Positions 23,075 to 35,209 of a DNA stretch of 64,000 bases are shown piece by piece (within the stretch, counting starts at the first letter, position 1; every line of letters begins with the position of its first letter). Made by a program: the position numbers and the translations under genes. A model generated the notes under the pieces. That model made no database searches and had not been told where the DNA came from. It was given only the letters and a program-made list of their open reading frames with translations. Source of the DNA: Heterohyrax brucei (Eukaryota; Chordata; Mammalia; Hyracoidea; Procaviidae); NCBI GenBank assembly GCA_028571685.1, contig CM053148.1, positions 88,806,001 to 88,870,000 on the forward strand. The letters run 5' to 3'.

Positions 23075-24019
23075 CAATCAAGATCTAAGCATTTACGTAA
23101 GCAAATCACTGTGGCTCCAGAAAACTCTCCCAAAAAGAATCAAAATCTTCCCAGATGAAGAAGCCTTCCTGAAATTATCAGAGGTAGAATAGAAAAGAGT
23201 AATGTATAGAACCCATCTAGATCTTAGGATGGAGATGCATCAGATTCTGAAGTGCATCAGAACAAAATAAAAAATTAAACAAGCTATATGAACTGCTAGA
23301 ACAACAATGATCCGTAATTCAGGATATCGGTAATAAAAATACAGAATTAGACAATTCAGTTGAAAGCCATAGGAGCAGGATTGAGGAAATGGAATGCAAA
23401 ATTAGCGAGAGTGAAGATAAAGCAACTGACAAGAGCATTTATAAGGATAAAGCAGATAAAAGAATCAAGAAAAATGAAGAATAATTAAGAATCATGTGGG
23501 ACTCTATCGAGAGGAACAATTTATGAATAGTTGATGTTCCAGAGTAGGGAGGGATAGCAGAAAATAAAAAGATAATTGTTGAAGAGTTGCTGACAGAAAA
23601 CTTCCCTGACATGAAAGGAGAGAATATAGCCATTCTAGATGCTCATTAGACTCCACAAAAGGTAAATCCCAAAAGAAAGACACTAAGACATATTATAGTC
23701 AAGAGTAATAAAATGAAACATAAGAAGAGGTTCTTAAAGGCAGCTGGTATTAAACTCAAGCTGTCATACAATGGGAGGTCTTTTAGTTTATTCTGTGATA
23801 TTTACATCAAACCATATTTAAACCATGTTGGCAAGAAGGCAATGGGATGACACACACAAAGACTTGAAGGATAAAAACTTGCAACCAAGAATTATGTATC
23901 CTGCAAATTTGTCTTTCAAACATGACAGGGAAATTAGGACATTCTCAGATGAACAAAAGCTTAGGGACTTTGCAAAAACCAAACCAAAATTACTAGAAAT
24001 ACTGAAGGAAGTTTTTTGA
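23075..24019 (+). pseudogene. L1 ORF1 (RNA-binding chaperone), dead
   Basis: Remnant of the L1 ORF1 gene. In other L1s the trimeric ORF1 protein coats L1 RNA. The N-terminal side (EEAFLKLSEVE near 23,160) matches EEMLLKLSEGE of the 34-41 kb copy. The C-terminal domain is still open at 23,825-24,019, reading ARRQWDDTHKDLKDKNLQPR and ending in LLEILKEVF then a stop. The middle, where the coiled coil lies, is interrupted by stops and frame changes. About 315 codons originally, near the usual ORF1 length. Confidence 0.85.
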
Positions 24020-24448
24020 TTAGAAAATCAATAATGGCATGAAATTCAAGTATGAAATGCAGAACTCAGCATCTAGAGTCCTACTTAGTTGGGGAAGTTA
24101 CAAAGCTAAAATATTAAATCAGGGAAGCAGAGACCTCAACATGTAAAGTGTGACAACATTACACTATAAAGAAGGATATATTGCAGTATTCATAGACCTT
24201 TCAGATGGAAAGGAAGTTAATGAGAAATTTTTAAAAAACTGATTTAAGTTTAGAACATTAGGGGAAACAAAAGGGTAGCTGCAGCTACCATACTATATAT
24301 CAAAACAAGAAACACAATATGGAACTTTCAACAGACACTAAACCAACATTGAAAGGATGAAAAGAAAACCCATAAAGAAAAACATCAAGGTACATAATAT
24401 TAAGTGGAACATGGCAAATGTCAACAGCACAAAGTCTAAGACATCCAA

Positions 24449-27400
24449 ATGACAGCACTAAATATATATATCTATCAATAATTACACAGAATATAAATGG
24501 ATTGAATGATCTAATAGACAGCAGTAACAGGTTGGATCAAAAAACATGATCTGTCTATACATTGCTTGCAAGAAAGACACCTTAGCCTCAAAGATATGAA
24601 CAAACTGAAAATCAAAGGATGGGCAAATATATACCAAGCTAGCAACATGCAAAGAAGAACAAAAGTGCCAATGTTTATCTCAGATAAAATAGATTTTAAA
24701 GTATAATCCACCATCGTTGACAACAGCAGTCACTACTTAGGTTCAATGCATAAGGAGGATATAACAATATTAAATATCTATGCACCCAATATCAGAGCAT
24801 TTAAATACATTCAATAAATGTTGACAACATTGAAAAATGAGATATATCACTCCACAATAGTAGCAGGAAATTTTAACACTCCACGTTCAGTAACGGGCAG
24901 ATGATCCAGAAAAAAAAAACCTCAATAAACATATAGAAGATCTTACTGTGAAAAATAAGCATCTTAACCTCATAGACATATACAGAACTTTTTACCGAAC
25001 TACAGGCAAGTACATCTTCTTTTCCAATGCACATGGAACATTCTTCAGAAGAGATGTCTTAGACCATAAAGAAAGTCTCAACAAAATCCAAACCATTAAA
25101 TTATTGCAAAGCATCTTCTCAGACCACAAAGCCATAAAAGTCAACAGCAGAAAAAAGGGGGAAAAAGGGTAGAAATTCAAATTTATGGAAACTGAACAAC
25201 ACCTTGCTCAAAATTGATAGGTTATAGAAGAATTCAAGGATGCAATAAAGAAATTCTTGAAATTAAACAAGAGTAAAAACACATCCTACCAGAACCTATG
25301 GGATACAGCAAAAGCAGTCCTCAGAGGTGTATTTATCCTTATAAATGCACACATTTGGAAGGAAGAAAGGGCCCAAAACAAAGAATCAACCCTGCATTTT
25401 GAACAAATAGTAAGTGAACAACAAAAGAACCCCTCAGGCACCAGAAGAAAACAGATGGTAAAAATTAGAGCAGAACTAAATGAATTAGAGAGTAGAAAAA
25501 ATATTTGAAAGAATTAACAAAACCAAAAGCTGTGTTTTAGAAAAGATCAACAAAACTGACAAACCACTGGCTAAACTACTAAAGAAAAACAGGAGAGGGA
25601 AGAAATAACCTGAATGACAAATGAAATTGGAGATGTCACAACACACCCAACCAAAATTAAAAGTATCATAACAGAACATTATGAAAAATTGTACTCTAGA
25701 GTTGAAAACCTAGAGGAAATGGAAAAATTTATAGATTCACATCACCTACCAAAATTAACACAAAGTAGAAAAAAACAGTAAACCCATCTCAAAGGAAGAG
25801 ATTGAAAAATTAGTGAAAAAACTACCAACCAAAAAAAGTGTTGGTCCAGACAGCTTCACTGGATAATTGTAACAAACTTTCAGAGAGGAGTTAATTCCAA
25901 TACTAGTGAAGCTTTTTCACAACACAGAAAATGACAAAACACTCCCAAATTCATTCTATAAAGCCAGCATAACCATGCTAGCAAAGCTTGGTAAGTATCC
26001 CACACACAAAAAAGAAAGTTACAGATGAATATCACTCATGAACCTAGATGTAAAAAATCAACAAAATCCCAACCAATAGAATTCAACAACATATATAAAA
26101 TAATAATAATAATTCACAATGACTTAGTAAAATTTGTACCAAGGATGCAGGGTTGGTTCAACATAAGAAAAGCATTTAATGTGGTTGATGACACAAATAA
26201 CACAAAGGATAAGAATCACTTGATTTTTTTCAATTGATTTAGAAAAGGCATTTGACAAAGTTCAAAACCCATTCATGTTAAAAACTCTCGGCAAAATAGG
26301 AACAGAAGGGAAGCTCCTCAACACAATAAGGGGCATATATACAAACCCAAGTGTCTATATGATCCTGAACGAAGAAAACTGAAAGAATTCCACTTGAGAA
26401 CAGGAACTAGACAAAGATGCCCCCGTCACCACTTCTATTCAATGTTGTACTAGATGTTCTGGCCACAACAGTCGGAAAAGACAAAGAAATAAAGGGGAAT
26501 TGCACTGGTAAGAAGAAGTAAAAGTATCCCTATTTGCAAATGATCAGATGGTATATGCAGAAAACCCTAAAGTATCCATAAACTACTGAAACTAAAAGAA
26601 TAGTTCAGCAAAGTATCAGGATGTAAGATAACCATAAATAAATCAGTAGGATTCCTTTACACCAACAAAGAGATCATCAAAGAAGAAATCACCAAATCAA
26701 TACCATTTACAATAACCCCCATAAGATAAAATACCTTGGAATAAATCTAACCAAGGATGTACGACGTCTATGAAAATAAAATTACAAGACTCTACTGCAA
26801 GAAACCAAAAGAGAAATCTATCTTGTTCAAGGATAGGAAGACTTGACATAGTGAAAATGTTTATCCTACCCAAAGTAATCTATATGCAGTGTAATCCCAA
26901 ATCAAATTCCATTGTCATTTTTTAATGAGATGGAGAAACAAATCACCAGCTTTCCTTGGAAAAGGAAGAAAATCCAGATGAGTAAAACACTGTTGAAGAA
27001 GATGAATGCAGTGGAAGGCCTCACACTACCCAATCTTAGAACTTATTACACTGCCACAGTAGTCAAAAGAGGCTGATACTAGCATAAAAAGATACATCTA
27101 GACCAATGGCATAGAATAGAGAATCCAAAAATATCACCGTCCTCCTACAAACAGTTGATACTTGACAAAGGTCGAAAAGTTGAAAACTGGGGTAAAAACA
27201 GTCTCTTTAACAAACCTGTTGGCAAAATTGGATATACATCTGCAAAAACCTGAAGCAAGACCCATGTCTCACACCTTACATAAAAACTAACTCAAAATGG
27301 ATATTAATCTTAAAATGATGAAGATTATGCAAGAAAAAAATAGGGCAACAATGTAAGTTCTAGTACACAGTTTAGAGAGACTACAAAATCTTATCAACAG

Positions 27401-28221
27401 TACACAAACAACAAAAGAGACAATAGATAAACAGGAACTACTAAGAGTCAAACACTTTTTCGCTCATCCAAAAACTTTATCAAGAGAGTTAAAGGACTGC
27501 CTACAGAATGGGAAAAAAATGTTTGGTAACTATATCAGATTGTCATCTAATTTCCATAATCTACAAGGTACTGTAAAATGTCAACAAGAGAAAGACAAAT
27601 AATTCAATTAAACAATTGGCAAAGAACATGGACAGAAACTTAACCAAAGAAGACATCCAGGCAACCAAAAGACACATGAGAAAATGTTCATGACCATTAG
27701 CTATTAGAGAAATCCAAATCAAAACTACAATAAGATACCATCTCACCCCAACAAGTTGGCCATGATCCAAAAAAATGCAAAACAACAAATGCTGGAGTTG
27801 CTGTGGAGAGACTGAAGCTTTCTTATACCGCTGGGAAGGCAAAATGTTATAATCTCTTTGGAAAGCAACGTGGTGCTTTCTTAAAAAGCTAGAAATAGAA
27901 ATACCATATGATCCAGCAATCTCATGGTTTAAAATTTATTCCGTGGAAATAAAAGCTGTCATATGAACAGATACATATGCACAAACGTTTATTGCAGCAC
28001 AGTTGACAATAGCAACAAGAAGGACTCAACCTAGGTGTCCATCAAAAGATGAATGAGTAAACTAACTACAGTCTACACACACTGAGATAGAGTATGCAGT
28101 GATAAAGAGCAACGAGGATTTTAGGAAGCATCTTATAACCTGGTATCAACTAGAAGACATTATGCTGCGTGAAATCAGTCGGCTGCAAAAGGACAAGTAT
28201 TGTATGAGACCATTATTATAA
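24449..28221 (+). pseudogene. L1 ORF2 (endonuclease-reverse transcriptase), dead
   Basis: About 1,257 codons, close to the human 1,275. The start is set by comparison with the minus-strand copy (ATGACAGCACTAAAT against ATGAGAGCACTAAAC). Visible blocks: endonuclease start TQNINGLN (about 24,490), LNIYAPNIRAF (about 24,770), LIDIYRTFYRT (24,948-25,172), a thumb-side VLRGVFILINAHIWKEERAQ (25,257-25,508), [11 protein letters not shown] (26,140), a catalytic motif reading LFANDQMV where LFADD is expected (about 26,535), HEHFLMCL-antisense region near 27,690, and the end REISRLQKDKYCMRPLL before TAA. Many stops and frameshifts; not functional. Confidence 0.88.
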
Positions 28222-29176
28222 GGACTAAAAAAAAACAAACAAAAAAAGACTTATGCACAGAAGAAAAGACTCTTTGATGGCTACAAGAGTTAGGAGGGAG
28301 GGAGAGGTTCATTTATAGATTAGATAGTTGATAAGAATTTGGTTGGGTGAAGGCTGTGAGAGCACTCGGTAGAAGGCATCAATGGACTATGCCATAAAGT
28401 GAAAGGTTTCCTAAATCCAATCCAACATTTCAAAGGATAGAGTTGCAGAGATAGGGTCTGGGGGCTCTATTTTCAGGGGACGCTCAGGTCAGTTTGCCTA
28501 AGTAGGCTTTTGCTAAGAGAGTATTCTGCACTGCGTATTGGTGAGTGTCATCTGGGATCTTAAAAGCCAGCAAGCCATAATCTGAGGAACATCAGTTGGT
28601 CCCAATCCACCTGGAACAGACAGTGACCAAGAACACTAAAGACACAAGGGTAAATGAACCCAGAAGGCCCATATGCTTGGGAGACTGTATCAGCACCAGA
28701 CCAGAAAAAACAGATGGTACCCAGCCACTACCCAAGACAGCCTTGATAGGGCACACAATATAGAGTCCCTGATGTAGTAGGAGAAAAAGAGTTGTGCAGA
28801 TCAAGAACTGTACTAAAAGACCAGAACTGATGGTCTGATGACCTGGAGGGTACCTTGGGAACCCCTAGACTTGCTGCTGCCCCAGACCTGAAACCAGTAC
28901 TGAGATCAACACTTCAGATAAGAATGGACTGGACTCTGGTGCACAGAGTGAGCATGTTGTGTGTGTACTTTATTATTTTATATATTTAAAGAAGGCTGTC
29001 CTACTGGTTTCTTTCTAGAGGGGACAGGTGTTTGTTGGGAGGATACTGAAAGTAAAGGGTGAAAAGCAGGAGTGTGCTGTCACAGAGCACGAAGAGCAGA
29101 TAGAGTTGTAAACAGATGGGCATGCAAAATTGACTTGGATTGCATTCTTTCACTTAATCATTATAAAAAATAATTT
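28222..29176 (+). other. L1 3' UTR
   Basis: Noncoding 3' end of the plus-strand L1, homologous to 3,743-4,693 and, antisense, to 34,227-35,209. Contains CATCTGGGATCTTAAAAGCC, also found in the other copies. Ends in A-rich sequence at the TSD. Confidence 0.8.
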
Positions 29177-29187
29177 AAAAAGCAGAA

Positions 29188-29965
29188 GAGTTCTCTGGGC
29201 AGATGGGCCACATAAGTCTTTGTCTGACAAATAATACAGTTTATTTTATGATTCAGCAAGAGAGAGTGATGAATGATGAGGGTGAAAAACAAACAGGAGC
29301 TACATTCAAGGGGATCTTTAGGCCACATTAAGGATTTGGATGTTATGCCAGGGGGCCTGAGAAAGCATGAGAGACTTATGTATACACATACAAGATTATC
29401 AATATTTGTTTAGAAAGGAATATTCTAGTTACACTTGTACATCTAACAGGTGGACAGGAAAGAAACAAATACATGTTATATTTTTTTGCAAGGAACACTG
29501 ATGATGTCCACTGATTCATGATTTGCAAATTAGTAAGAAGTTGGTAAGAGTAAGTGATAATGACTTAGCATTGTGATAGATTATGTATACATCTGGAGAA
29601 ATAATTAGCAAGACTGAGGTTCAGATTTTCAGGGTTGAAATGACAAAAAATTGAGTGAATTTATTGTTCCACATGATGTATCAGGTATATCTGAGAAATC
29701 AAGTAAGTGATAGACAGGAAAGTTCATTCGATTGCAAAACAAGAGTATCTTTGGTAGCCTTTGCGACTGTACATAGTCATACTAGATCACCTATGCATCA
29801 GTCTTATGTTTTCTTGAGTAATATACCTATACCTTTTGGTGAAACAGATCTCAGAAGCAACGCCCATAACTGAAACAAAATTCCCGAAACCAGTAGGGAT
29901 AGGATTGTCTTAGGTGGCAGATCCTAACTGAGAGTGCTTTAACAACAGAACTTAAGCTGGTGTAT
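29188..29965. other. Unique DNA, no gene seen
   Basis: AT-rich with no repeat recognised, apart from GTTGTTT runs near 29,965 that mark the following RTE end. Confidence 0.55.
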
Positions 29966-30215
29966 TGTTGTTTTGTTGTTGTTAGGTGCTGCCAAGTCAG
30001 TTGCCACTCATAGAAACCCTATGTAATTACAACAGAAGGAAACACTGTCTGGTCTTGGGCATTCTCACAATGGTCGCTATGTTAGAGCTAATCATTGCAG
30101 ACACTACATCAACCCATCTTGTTAAGAATCTTCTCTTGTTCACTGACCTGTCTTGCCAACCGTGCTGCCTTTTTTCAGGGACTGGTCCTTCCTGTTGATA
30201 TTCCCAAAGTATATG
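29966..30215 (-). mobile_element. RTE-clade LINE, 3' end, antisense
   Basis: 5'-truncated antisense RTE. It begins at the element's 3' end with GTTGTTGTTAGGTGCTGCCA and shared tail AGTCAGTTGCCACTCATAG, then AACACTGTCTGG, TCAACCCATCTTGTTAAG and CAGGGACTGGTCCTTCCTG. It is colinear with the starts of the copies at 43,960 and 54,853. Confidence 0.87.
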
Positions 30216-30390
30216 GTTAATACACTGGAGAGTATAGCAAGATGGATACACAATTATCCACAAAATGTTTTTTTTTTTTAATCTTTCTAAAGTTCTCATA
30301 ATCATCATGTGTGACTCCTGTGAATATCATCACATATCTTCACTTCACTCTAGAAATGCTAAATCACAATATTATATAGTTAGTATGAAA

Positions 30391-30443
30391 CCGAAAACCA
30401 AATCCGCTGCCTTCAAGTCATTTTCTACTCATAGCGACCCTGT
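30391..30443 (-). mobile_element. AfroSINE tail-only fragment
   Basis: About 53 bp of antisense tail: CCGAAAACCAAATCCGCTGC, then CTACTCATAGCGACCCTGTC. It stops abruptly. A convincing TSD was not found. Confidence 0.78.
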
Positions 30444-31465
30444 CATGAACATTTGGAATGTTTATTTTCCTGGAGATTTCTTTCGATTAGACAAATCTGG
30501 AAAATACTGGTATATTTTATATAGACCCTTCATTATATCTAGATATTACACTGAAAGATAACTTAGTAAAATGTCGTCAGTTTATATAAAAGAATTCAAA
30601 GGTAACAAGACAAGAAGAATTCCAGCTAATTACTTAGGGCATGTGACAGCAAATCCTTTCTGATAGCAAATGTTTTAGTCTACATTAGCGATAAGGTCAT
30701 TGCTCCAGCTGCTTCACTCTGCCCTGTAGCATGAAGACATCATTGACTATTTGTAAACAACTGTGTGTGTTCTAATAAAAATTATTCACAGAACAGTCAC
30801 AAAACTGAATTTGGTTCATGAGCATTAGTTTCCAATTTCTGATTTACAGTGTAACAACCGCTTAGCAATTTCCTAAACACGAGCAGTTCTCGTTGTCAAT
30901 GTCCCTTGGCAAAAAAGCAATATTCAAGAATAAACCTGCTATATCATTCTAAGTATGCTATTTAATAATTGATCCATTTTGTCTGTACTCTGGAGTTTCT
31001 TCTTCTTGACTGAAGAGAACGTTTAAGAAACAACACAGTATCCCTGGAACTGGGGACCGTGGGTTTTGTTCAGTACCATTATCAAATGTGTGAAAGATGC
31101 AGGGATAGTGATTGACTCAATTCAAAGTTCCAGTTCACAGTGCAAATAAAAACAAAGGTATTATCTTGAAGACTGGCAGTTCATTATCATAATCTCAGAC
31201 TGTACCATTGCAGTTGTGGCTGTTCCTCCAGAAAGCTTCTAACTGGATGAAGTCAGTTGAGTTACTAGCATCAGATACCCAGCAATTGTTCTGGAATGCC
31301 TCTTCCCCCTGCTCTTAGAAATAGAATTATCAGAATAAGGTTGCTTTCACATGACAGAGATTAAAACATACTGCTTTAGGTATATGATATTTCTCCAAAT
31401 CTGTGCCACAATTTAGTATTAGTGTGGAAACTAATGCTCAGTCTTCTGAACGTAACTAAAAATTT
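30444..31465. other. Unique DNA, no gene seen
   Basis: About 1 kb without a recognised repeat or coding pattern. Confidence 0.55.
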
Positions 31466-31590
31466 CCGGCACTGTTGAGTGGATTCTGACTCCTGGCACT
31501 CCCATGTGTGCCAGAGAACTGTATTCCATAGGGTTATAGAAAACCCTATAGAAGTTTGATATTTTGGATTGCCTGGCCTAGAAATGAAGG
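31466..31590 (-). mobile_element. AfroSINE type C, antisense, partial
   Basis: Antisense copy of a third subtype: CACTGTTGAGTGGATTCTGA, CTCCCATGTGTGCCAGAGAA, CTGTATTCCATAGGGTT, and GATTGCCTGGCCTAGAAATG. The same subtype (with a TCAGAAATCGTTTGTCAGGC block) recurs at 53,606. The head is missing. Confidence 0.7.
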
Positions 31591-34020
31591 ACAAAAAAGC
31601 ATGAACTTAACCAACCAACAAACAAAATCCTGAGCTACAAGTGGATCTGAATGATATGCTGCCCCTAGCTGAAAGTGAGTCATTCCAGAATAGTAATGAA
31701 AAAGATAAACTCTTAGATGAGTCATTTATTTATTAGTATCTACTTTTTCTGGAGCTGTTCCATGTATTTGCAGCAAATTTTGTTGCAAACATCCCATAAC
31801 TGATACAGAAATGTATCTTTTGAAGTCACATGCAGAAGTTCAGTATAATAATAATGCATTCTAATTATGGTATCACTGACTAGGACTTAAGAAATAAAGC
31901 AAAAAAATACACCCCTATTTCTGAAGCCATTGTCCTTCTCTATGCTGTGATTATGAATATGTGTATAATCACAGAGTGAAGATGAAAGGGAAGATAATAC
32001 TTGGTGATTTATAGCATTTTTCTACTTTTTTTCCCCCAGATACTAGAATACACAGTGTGTTTTTGTTTTACTTTTCTGTAATTGGAGTTAGGGTTCTTGC
32101 TTTGGCAGACAATGTAGTTGAGTTAGGAAGAACCAAAGTAAACTACTTATTTCTAAGTTGTTCAGTGTAACTTAGAAATCACTGATGTAAAAAAAGAAGT
32201 CATTTGTGCAGCAAAGATGCTGTACTTGAATTGTTAATCCATCCCTGGTTAGTCATTTAAGCACGATTGAACTGCTGATGGTAACTCCTACGCAACTGTT
32301 TACCTAAATTGAGTGAGAAACAGTCTCTGTATATTATTTATTGGTGGAGTTAAGGACTGGATGAATTTCTGGGCCCTTGACAGGAAAGAATTACGAATGA
32401 AACCATTTAGTATAATATTGTTTGTTCTCAATTTTAGTGTTATTATTTTATTTAGGCCTCAGGTAATTCTAAAATCATTTAAGCTATCTTTTAAGACACT
32501 GCTCAGATTTTTATAAAACCAAAATCTTTACCACAGTTTAATATGTAAATAGCAAAGAAGAAATGGAAGAAAGCACTTATATCATAAAAGCACCCCAAGA
32601 GAATAGTGGCTGTTTGGTAAAAAATTAGTTTTTATCTATTTTAAATAGTAGAAAATGTGTATGCTCTGTATATCTCCTAATAAGAAAGCTTATTTATTAA
32701 AATTGTTATAAAATTATGTAGTCCTTTTATTCTGACACTCCTAAGGTTTGTGTATACTTGCAAAGAAATGGGCTAAAGCAGTAATTATCATGGGACCAGA
32801 GGGTTTCTGAGATCATGGCTCTGAAACTGCTTCAAAAACTTCAGTAAGCAAATACATGCATTGATGATATTTGTTATCTTAGTCTCTTTCAGTTTTCAGC
32901 TTTGGCACTACAGTAGTTTGCTTTCAGAAATAAGCTTTGAGATCGAAATTTTGATGCAAAAACTTTCTTTGGGGAATTACTCCAGGGAGCAGTGATAATG
33001 GACTGGAGATGTGAGACAGGGAGGCAAAGAATGTCAACAAGGAAACATTAACGAGTAGTTTACTGGTCTGGGCAACTGAGCCTTTATCCCACTGTGGGCC
33101 TCTGGGAGATGGTATAGATCTATTTTGTCCAATAGTACAGGAAACTGATGTGTTTTCTCACTAACTCAAACCATTCTTGAATGAATACTATCCTCAGGAG
33201 CTTTAATTACTGACAGTATGAATCTATCCTACCCCTGTCCCTAAAAACTGCCCAGAAATGCATTGAAGTTTGATTCTGAGATACTGTCTAACTCATATCT
33301 TCATAATTATGAATGATATTCATGTGAACAATGTTCTCTTATTTTGAATCTGACATTTAAGAGATTCCATTTTATCTCTTACACCTTAGCATGGGAAATA
33401 TTACATGAAATTTCCCTATACTTATATTGAGAAATGGAGCTATAAATTTACATTGCTTCTAATCAGAGCAATGTAAGAGTTCAGGAATTCAAAAGCCTGA
33501 GTCGAAAAAAATTATCAATTAGAAAATAAAAAAAAAATGCTCCTGACTAGATTCTTACTCGTGTCAATATAAATATTTTAAAATATTTTATTAAAAATTT
33601 TTGATTATCACATGCTACAGAAAATGTTCCAACCAGATTTTCATTTTCAAGTCATTCATATTAAAGAAAAACTGTTGTTGAAGTAAAATGTACATTAAGA
33701 AAAGTGTACATATAATAATTTATACTGTTTGGTGAATGATTATGAAGTGAACAGACCACACTGAGAACACTCAGATTGAGAAACACAACATTAACATTAT
33801 CAGAATCTCAGAAACGCTTACTGTGTCCTCACTACAGTATGTCATCACTACAATATGATTTTAATTCCTAAAACTGTAGATGACATCTGCTTGTTGCTGA
33901 AATTTATATGAATAAAATGTAACGTATCTATGCTTTTGTAGCCGTTTTCATCCAATAGCATACTTTAAGGCTCATTCATTTTATCTCCATAAGATGTATG
34001 TCTTTCACAGAGATGGTTAC
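31591..34020. other. Unique AT-rich DNA, no gene seen
   Basis: About 2.4 kb of AT-rich sequence with no repeat family, RNA gene or coding pattern recognised; one of the longest repeat-free tracts of the window. Confidence 0.6.
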
Positions 34021-34200
34021 TTATATGGATAGATATAGATGGATAGGTAGATGATAAGTGGATGGATGGGTAGATGGATGGATGGATACATGGCTACATG
34101 GATACTTGGTTAGATGGATAGACAAATAGGTGGATGCATTGATGGATGGACAGATACAGGCACAGGCACAGATGCAGACAAAACACAGATACAGATACAT
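34021..34200. repeat. (GATG/GATA)n imperfect microsatellite
   Basis: Interrupted tetranucleotide array of GGAT, GATA and GATG units that degrades into ACAGATAC and CACAGG units on the right. It abuts the 3' end of the following L1. An open frame on the minus strand across it is a product of the repeat. Confidence 0.93.
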
Positions 34201-34226
34201 ATTATTTTCCACTAGGAATATATATT

Positions 34227-35209
34227 TTTTATTATGATTGAGTGAAAATGTACATTCCCATATAAATTTGCATGCCCACCTATATGCAGGTCCCCCTGCT
34301 CTCCCTGCACAGTGACAGCACAGTCTTCCTCTCGGCTCCATATTTGTCTTATTCTCCCAACAATCTCCTACCCCCTCCTCTCCACCCACTCTTCCACCAC
34401 CAGTAAGAGGGTAGCAGGACAACATCCTATAGATGCATAGAACCATAAAGTGCACACATGATATGGTCACTCTGTGTCACCAAGTCCAATTCATTACTGT
34501 CCGAGAGCTGACCTCCATTATGATTTATGGACAGGGGCAGCATCAAGGCCATGGGCCATGATCCCAGGGGAACCCTGAAGCCCCTGGACCATCAATTGCA
34601 GTCTTTTAGTGGAGATCTCAGGGTGCACCTCTTTTTATTCTTGTGTTGCCAGTGAGACTCAACTGCATGAACTTCATCACGGCTATCACTGGTGGTGGCT
34701 GGGCACCAACTGGTTTATCCAGTCACAAGTTGATGCAGTCACCCACTCATGTGGGTCTCTGTCTTCTGGGTTAGAGCTCTTTCACAGATGTTATTTTGGT
34801 CCTTGGTGATCATCTGTTCATCCTGAATTGGGACCATTTTCTGTACCCTCGGAAGCCAGCTTGGCAGCTTTTAAGATCCCAGAGGCCACTCACCAATGTG
34901 GGGTGCAGAAGGCATTCTTAGCAAAACACTAGTGTTGATTGGGCTCTATTTCCCCTGAGAGCATGATCTACGTCCCCTCGCCCCAGCTACTCTGTCCTTT
35001 CACTGTTGGATTAAGAAGGGAGGATCAATCATGTTATGTTGAAGTCTAATTAATGTTGATCTTCTTTCTAATGTGTGCTGTTAGATTTCACCGAACCAAA
35101 TTTCTATAAACTATGTAATGTAAACCCTCCCTTGCTCTCTCTCCTTCCCTACCCTTGCAACCGTCCAAGAGTCTTTTCTTCTATGCATGAGTCTGTTTTT
35201 AAGTTCTTA
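34227..35209 (-). other. L1 3' UTR, antisense
   Basis: Noncoding 3' part of the minus-strand L1, containing GCTTTTAAGATCCCAGAGGC, the counterpart of the GATCTTAAAAGCC block at 28,557. A C/T-rich stretch (about 34,290-34,400) lies near its end. Confidence 0.8.

Larger units (their letters stand above)
21857..29176 (+). mobile_element. Full-length L1, sense
   Basis: 7.3-kb plus-strand L1 with an 11-bp TSD, AAAAAGCAGAA, at 21,846-21,856 and 29,177-29,187. It starts with GTGGCCAAGATGGCAGACTG, a typical mammalian L1 5' end. Order: 5' UTR with tandem monomers (to about 23,075), ORF1 (to 24,019), a spacer of about 430 bp, ORF2 (24,449-28,221), and a 3' UTR of about 950 bp ending A-rich. Every ORF is broken many times. 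It carries no large secondary insertion, unlike the 8-16 kb copy. Confidence 0.93.

Noticed and set aside
30391-30443. TSD for the SINE tail fragment
   Set aside because: Only weak ATGAA-type similarity on the two sides, not distinguishable from chance.
34021-34470. 149-codon minus-strand open frame, among the longest
   Set aside because: It runs through the GATA/GATG microsatellite and the L1 3' UTR; its Ser/His/Pro/Thr-rich C-terminus is repeat-encoded.
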